This document shows positions 20,572 through 26,122 of a stretch of DNA of 26,122 nt, piece after piece. How positions within the stretch are numbered: position 1 is the stretch's first letter; each line of letters begins with the position of its first letter. Position numbers and translations under genes: made by a program. The notes under the pieces were generated by a model, which saw only the letters and a list, made by a program, of their open reading frames with translations, did not search any database and was not told the origin of the DNA. This DNA comes from Pleurotus djamor (taxonomy: Eukaryota; Basidiomycota; Agaricomycetes; Agaricales; Pleurotaceae): assembly GCA_029747585.1 (NCBI GenBank), contig JAPEVF010000643.1:1-26122 (forward strand), given 5' to 3'.

Positions 20572-21140
20572 GATAGTGGTGTAGAGAATTGAAGGAGAGT
20601 GACGAAGTGAACGAATTCCCCTGACTAGAAGGTAGAAATTGTGAGCGTGTGAACGGCTTACATCATCGTCTAAGATCGAGGACAAATATTAATGTGATAG
20701 CTTGTTCGTTGCCTCTTGAGAGTTGACTTCGTCGTCGCCACCGAGACCGCAACCGTTGAAACGTCTACAAAGTCGAAGGTGGCCAATGCTCAGCTTGGCT
20801 TCCTGGCGTCGGCGAAACACATGGTCTTCGGGTTACCAGCTTTGGCCCACATGATGGTTTTTCCTTCTGGAGACATAGTCAAACCGGAATTGATTGCTTG
20901 TCGTAGGCCCCATCACGGAATGTTCTCCATGTGCGACACCGCTTATTCGGGGCATTAGATGTTTGGGCTGTTGGTCAGACCCCTAGGCCCATTTTTATCA
21001 GAACTGGTGCATACCCACAACGGGTATATCATATGCTCCCTTCCAAATGTTTGGCCTTCCCGTGAATCCCTTAAGGCAGCGTGTAAACGTCTGTTCTCGG
21101 CTCGAGCCCCCTTCACTTCCCCAGGTCGCTTCATATCGCC
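20572..21140. promoter_or_regulatory. Shared intergenic region between two divergent genes
   Basis: These 569 bases separate the start codons of the Yar1-like gene (minus) and the membrane protein (plus), so both promoters should lie here. Open frames at 20716-20958 and 20959-21186 show no family motif, and the second overlaps the first exon of the membrane protein in another frame. No clear TATA box was seen. Confidence 0.5.
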
Positions 21141-23251
21141 ATGTCACACACGTCCCCTGCTAGCTATCTCGTCTGGTCCGTCATAGCTACTCTGGTACGA
21201 GCACGAGTTGAATGGAGCCTCGCGATGGATAGTCTTACCCAGTCTTAGTTGGGAATATTCCTGGTGTACCACTTGTGGTCTTTCGATAGATTCAAGTGTC
21301 TGAAGTACGCCGCCGTCTCTTGATGATCATCCTGGAGTCGCTACTAACTCTGCCGTTAGATGGAACAACGGTCCCAACTCCGGCGCTTTCAAGCGCGTCA
21401 TGACGGTACCATCGCTTCTGAGATGATTCGACTCGCCCGCTGACCTCCCGATCAGTACTCCTACCTGCTCAGCGTGCCGCTAATAATGGGGTATGCCATC
21501 GGTTTCGCGGTCATCAAGTACAGAGAGGGTTACGTCGATATGCCGCTCTTTGGCAGTAAGTCTTCTGCTACCGTGCAACGCGTTTCTGAACTTTTGCCAG
21601 TCATGCCTAAGCCATGGCAACTCTGGGACTCTACCTCGCGATCAGCGATATTCCCTCTGTTGTTGTTGTTCTCGTTGGCCTGGGGTTTAGAGATGTACGT
21701 CGTCAGTATCTCAGTGGTTGGTGCATGGTTTAATTCGTCGTGATCATACAGGGTCACCCATCTTGAAGGTTTGGATGGCCCTTCCGTTATCTGTTCAAGC
21801 CGGAACCTAATCCATCACGTACAGAACTGTGTTTTTGGCTCTTCCTCATCAACGCCGGCTCCACCCAGCAAGATTGGTTCCGAACGCTGTACTTCAAAAT
21901 ATGGATCGTCGGCTCTTTTATTGGCATCACTTACATGCCATTGGTGACTATCTTCACTAGGGAGGACCCCCTCAAGGTGTGTATCGAATGAACTATTTAT
22001 AGCTCTTTACCTGAACCCTTCCATTCGATATCAGTGCGAAGCCTACACAGCACTAGCTGGAAGTCTGGGCAGCTTGTCATTGACTCTTTGGTTCACCCCT
22101 GTGCTGTAAGTCCCACCATCTCTCAGCAACGATAAGCTATTTATGAGTTCCGCAGCTGGACCTTCCCTTCATTCTTAGAAAACTTGGTTCGTCATACTTC
22201 CATATCTGCGCGTAACAATATCATTCATTCCCACATGACCTTGCAGCGCACTGAAGGCGTCGATACAGCCACAGTTGTCCGTCTGACCAAGTTCCACGAA
22301 CTGAATGTGCGTGGTGTCAACTGACAGTCCCTTCACCACTATGACTTATCTTCGATTGTGATGGCGCCTCTAGACCCTTCGTGTTATCTTTCGATTCTTG
22401 TTCGTCGTCCCCCTTCTCATCTTGGGTGTCGATGGCGTTCGTCCACATGCCCACATCAATGAGAATTTCTTTGCGACAGGTAAGCGATCGACGGCCAATC
22501 ATTGCATTCTATGCGCTTACCGCGTCTTGTCAGACTTTTTAATGATGGTTGCTGGATTCGGCTGTGCTATTTCATCCGCCATCACACTTGTGGTACGCTC
22601 GATTGCTTCCCCAATACCATAAGTGGACTGACTGGGTGTGCCTCTGTAGATCTTTTTCCCTCGGTCAGTCGAGGGTGAGATAGCTTCGCGTGAGGCCTCC
22701 CGGGAAGCGCGCCAAAAGAGGATGTATGGCCTTAGTTCCGGAATGGCCGAATCTGGAGTCGCCACTCAGTCCAATGTGTCGTTTCAGCCGCAGCTCGATC
22801 CCAAGGCTCGTTTCAGTGGCTCCTCCTTCGGTGGTAACTACGCCGAGCAAACGCTTACGCTGCCCCCCGTGGACGCCCGACGTGACCCATATAACTACCC
22901 CATCTCGCCTTCTTCGATGTCCAAGTATACGGAAGATGGGGATTATGTTACGGGTTTGCCAAAGCACATTCCCCCGTCAAGGGCTCAAAGGAAGAGAGGG
23001 CCTCCAGAAGTTGACATGGAGATGGACAGTATCCCTTCGTCAACGAGGTTAACAGAGACGAACCTATCAGTGCATAACCTGCGGAATGTCAACCCCATGG
23101 TGCAGAACTTCACTTCGCCGATTGGTATGTGAAACCAATGGAACTCCTGATTTTTACGCTCATATAATGCCGCTCAATAGATCTCATGTACCAACCTTTG
23201 GGTAACGTGCAGCGCATGAATGGGTCAAGACTCACTTTCACGGCCCCATGA
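21141..23251 (+). CDS. Multi-pass membrane protein with long cytosolic-type tail, function unknown
   Basis: Fourteen exons (21141-21194, 21249-21304, 21360-21405, 21456-21555, 21601-21694, 21752-21768, 21825-21976, 22035-22105, 22156-22186, 22247-22306, 22374-22479, 22534-22592, 22650-23124, 23181-23251) join in frame to 463 residues. About eight hydrophobic segments are seen, near residues 9-26, 53-72, 101-120, 123-135, 147-167, 178-203, 229-246 and 263-285. A polar tail of about 178 residues rich in Ser and Pro follows. Motifs include WSFDRFKCL, LINAGSTQQDWFR, VRLTKFHELNTLRVIFRF and GVDGVRPHAHINE. The layout recalls a seven-transmembrane receptor, but no known receptor signature was seen, so no function is claimed. 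It resembles an uncharacterised protein I associate with other agaricomycetes. One exon is only 17 bases long. Confidence 0.85.
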
Positions 23252-23747
23252 TGACCATGATTCTGACTTTCACTCTGGGTCCTTTCGTCCGTGTATCTTT
23301 ATCTTCTATGCTGTGGTGTACGCCCTCCTTATTTGAAAAGTATTTTTGTATAATAGTGACCTTCGTTCATGATATTTATTAGCCGTTTGTCCTTTGAAGT
23401 TATCCCCTCTCACCGCCGCCAGCTTCATCCAATGTTCCGCGAAATGGGCCTGAATTGGGCTCAATCCTCGGATTATTCATGCTCCGCGATGTTGCAAAGC
23501 CTCGCATGAATGTTTCGCCTCCTCCAATTCCAATCCCTCTCAATAGATAAACAACCATTGACGATGCCGCTACCCAAGGTCTTAATGGTGCCGCCACTAC
23601 GGTACGTCCACGGCGTATCTACGGGCACCCGAACTTCTATCGACCATGTTCACCACATGGTCCCGAAGCACAGAAGCAGTTCAAGGTCAAGTATATATTC
23701 CTAGCAACTCGGTCGCCGATACTCATCCTTCAGTTACAGTTTCATCT
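23252..23747. promoter_or_regulatory. Intergenic region with TATA-like box before the GH30 gene
   Basis: The sequence GTATATATTC (23691-23700) lies about 50 bases before the GH30 start codon and is a plausible TATA-type core promoter, though the distance to the ATG is short. The open frame that begins at 23646 is simply an upstream extension of the GH30 frame. The left part should contain the 3' end of the membrane-protein transcript. Confidence 0.4.
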
Positions 23748-25841
23748 ATGTTGTCGAATAACGCTTGGATCCGATACGCCATCACTGTCTTGGCCGCAGT
23801 AGTCCATGTTGCGTACGCTGCAACGATCTCCAGCACGCCAGCCCAAACCTTCACTGGCGTCGGGGGATCAGGAGCTTGGTGGCCCATGGACTTGTTTCAC
23901 TTCCCAGAGTCCGTTCGGCAAAACCTCTCAACACTACTTTTCTCAGACTCTGGTCTGGGGCTTTCGAGCTACAGGTGGAACGTCGGTGCTGGCGGTAAGC
24001 TCGTGTCCTCACACAAGCATCTCGACATTGGAATTCATCGTTATGGCATAGGGGTCAGTGTTGCGAACCGTGTCCGAGCCCCTGAGACCTTCTATGTCTC
24101 CCAGGGCGTGTTTGACTGGTCCAAAGATCCGCAAGGGCTCTACTTCTTGAACGAAGCAGCTAAGCGTGGCGTACCTATGCTTACTGCGTTTGCAAATAGC
24201 GCTCCCGCCCCGTTGACCGCCGGAAAGACAAGTTGTAATAGTAACTTCGTAACAGGTACGCTCAAACATCGCTTCGCGCTTAACCTTTGTCGTGGAAACT
24301 GCGTTATAGGGAGTGGTGCAGCGTATGGCGCTTACCTTGCCGATGTAATCCAGCACTTTCGAAATCAGGGAATCCCCATCACACTTGTATCGCCAATGAA
24401 TGAGCCCGACAGTAATTTCGGTCCTGCTCCTTGTCAACAAGAGGGAATGCAAGTTGTTCCATCACAGTAAGAGTTGACTTTTCTGTTGGCTGGTCTATCA
24501 TGATCTCTGTGTCTTGAAGGCGTGCAGAAGTTGTCAGGGAACTTTACAATGCATTGGCCGCCAGGGGCCTGCAAAATACCGTTGGCATCCTGGCAGATGA
24601 ATCATCGTCTTTGGGAAACGCCCGCAATGAATATGCCTCCTGGCTCCCTCAAGTTATCAATCAGGTGAATATTCCTTCGATTCTAATTCCAGAACAATCA
24701 TGGAATGAAGTTGACGATCTATGATCATAGGTCGCTGCCCTCGTCCATCATACGTATGACTTCCCTTCAGATGATTCGTATGTTTCATTTGTCAACAACG
24801 TCAAGTCGGCGTTCCCTGGGAAGGTAACATGGATGTCCGTGAGTATGGAGTTGTCTATCTTCTCCCGTACTCGTAGTGATAAAAGCTGTCCGTTCCAGGA
24901 AGTATGTTGCTCCCTTGGAAACGCAGATGGGAGTGGGAGAGGATGGTCACAAGGATACGACCCAACGTACGACTCAGCCTCATAGAACAGAAACTTCGCC
25001 GACTTATGATGGTTCAGGATAAAGAATGCTCTGATGTTCACTGGGATGGTTTTCCAGAGCTTCAATGTTGCCGGAGAACCTCACTATGACGTGCGTGTCA
25101 TCATTGATACGTGTCGCAATGAGTACTGATCATCTCAACCACCTAGTTTTGGACTTTAGTATCTAACGGTGAGGATGTTGATAAATTCATCGAGTCCAAG
25201 CTAAGGGAGGTCAGGCCTCGGATGCTCTCCACTGAACAACCCATCCTGCGTCAATAACGCCAACGGAGCTGGATGGAATGTCAGTACTCAGTCCTCACTC
25301 ATCTACCGTGTCCATCATCATCTCACACCGCTAAATTTGATAGGATGGTTTGATATATTACGATGGAAACTATGCAAACAATGGAAACTTCCAGCTCTGT
25401 ATGTTTCTTTCCCCCTCTCCTTTCTGCTCGGGTTCATCATCTATCGTTAGATCTTACCAAACACTTCTGGACATACAAGCACTTAGGAAACTTCGTCAAA
25501 CGTGAATTAATACCCCCCCCATCAATACTATCCTCATCTAACATGTGTTCCATACAGCTGGAAGCCAACGACGTGTCATCACAGGTTCAGATGCCAATCG
25601 TTTGACGTTAGCAGTGTCCACCTCATCTAATTACTATATTCTGGCAATCAACCCCAACTCCGGAGACTCGAACTTCACGCTCCAGTTCCCCGACGCCGCC
25701 TGCGCCAACGGCGCGTTCCGTACTTCCGCTAGCGAAGATTTCGCTTCGGTCGCAGGCGCTGTCCGACAGGGTTCTAACTGGGTGCTTTCCCTCCGTTCCA
25801 TGAGCTTGACCACCTACGTATTTAGTCGGAGGTCTTGTTAG
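23748..25841 (+). CDS. Secreted GH30 glycoside hydrolase, endo-beta-1,6-galactanase type
   Basis: Twelve exons (23748-23994, 24052-24255, 24310-24466, 24520-24664, 24731-24838, 24899-24966, 25018-25090, 25147-25168, 25215-25279, 25344-25398, 25451-25501, 25558-25841) join in frame to 492 residues. Residues 1-24 form a signal peptide ending in AYA. The mature enzyme starts near the family's GVGGSGAWWP block, then has GLGLSSYRWNVGAGG, RAPETFYVSQGVFDWS and FANSAPAPLT. The acid/base Glu is E182 in SPMNEPD. The nucleophile is E288 in WMSEVCC, with intron 5 falling directly before its codon. The C-terminal beta-sandwich ends with LRSMSLTTYVFSR. Fungal GH30 proteins of this type cleave beta-1,6-galactan side chains of plant arabinogalactan proteins. 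The subfamily is judged from motif resemblance; beta-1,6-glucanase or xylanase is less likely. All introns are GT-AG and no break was found. Confidence 0.92.
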
Positions 25842-25991
25842 TCTGTAATATCGATACAGATACAGCCGCCGCCGCGCTGTCGGTCGGCCTCTAGATAGCG
25901 AGGGAACAACACGAAAGCGTCAATATTAAAGCAGTGTTACAGGAACTGAAGTAAGTCCGAAAAGTACGAGAAGGAGAACATGGTCAACGCC
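25842..25991. other. Short intergenic region between convergent genes
   Basis: These 150 bases lie between the stop codons of the GH30 gene and the minus-strand gene at the right edge, so both 3' untranslated ends must share or overlap here. No clear polyadenylation signal was identified. Confidence 0.5.
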
Positions 25992-26122
25992 CTAATTCTT
26001 GACCGATTGCACTTTCGTCGCAAGGGCGTCGTTGTAGGCGCGGATGGTGTGAGCAATCTTCATATCGGCCAAGTGATTCAATGTGGCGACAGTGTCGTAA
26101 GCGGGAGGTGGGAAGAGAGCAT
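25992..26122 (-). CDS. 3' end of an unidentified gene (partial)
   Basis: Reading the minus strand from the window edge, 42 residues are open to a TAG at 25994-25992. The peptide contains FPPPAYDTVATLNHLADM and ends in AYNDALATKVQSVKN, an amphipathic, coding-like composition with no stop in this frame. The 5' part lies outside the window, and I do not recognise the family from this tail alone. It is convergent with the GH30 gene. Confidence 0.5.
   Translation of the reverse strand, partial: ALFPPPAYDTVATLNHLADMKIAHTIRAYNDALATKVQSVKN

Noticed and set aside
24009..24452. Minus-strand 147-residue open frame opposite the GH30 gene
   Set aside because: It is antisense to exons 2-3 of a strongly supported GH30 gene and has no family motif.
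1..26122. CRISPR array, rRNA genes or a biosynthetic gene cluster
   Set aside because: No regularly spaced repeats or conserved rRNA segments are present. The squalene-synthase-like gene has no neighbouring cyclase, P450 or transporter genes.

Overview
The window looks like nuclear DNA of a basidiomycete fungus, most likely an agaricomycete. Protein-coding genes are split by many GT-AG introns of about 45-65 bases. F-box/LRR-like genes are clustered. A squalene-synthase relative, a Yar1-type ankyrin protein, a GH30 glycosidase and an intron-rich hAT transposase of fungal type are all present. The species cannot be told from the sequence alone.

Left part (1-13190). A 1.37-kb non-autonomous DNA element (element A, 336-1709) lies near the left edge. 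A divergent squalene-synthase-like gene follows (2170-3646), then an F-box gene (4207-5663). About 3.7 kb of mostly decayed sequence (5664-9388) comes next, and then a second F-box gene on the minus strand (9389-11074). Two segments, about 6090-7350 and 11860-13140, are degenerate copies of each other. They look like wrecked F-box/LRR-type genes, so this stretch reads as a birth-and-death cluster of that family.

Middle part (13191-18398). A second copy of the same non-autonomous element (element B) lies in inverted orientation relative to A. It has been split by a complete hAT transposon (13795-17699) with a perfect 8-bp target duplication, matching terminal inverted repeats and a nine-exon transposase gene. 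That gene is open from start to stop apart from one ambiguous base (N).

Right part (18399-26122). A gene-poor stretch with a rearranged repeat leads to a compact, gene-dense block. This holds a Yar1-like ankyrin gene (minus), a divergently transcribed 14-exon multi-pass membrane protein, a secreted GH30 glycosidase of the endo-beta-1,6-galactanase type (12 exons), and the 3' end of an unidentified gene (minus) running off the window. The genes do not form an obvious pathway or biosynthetic cluster. The main story is a conserved housekeeping-type block next to a repeat-rich, fast-evolving F-box region with nested transposons.
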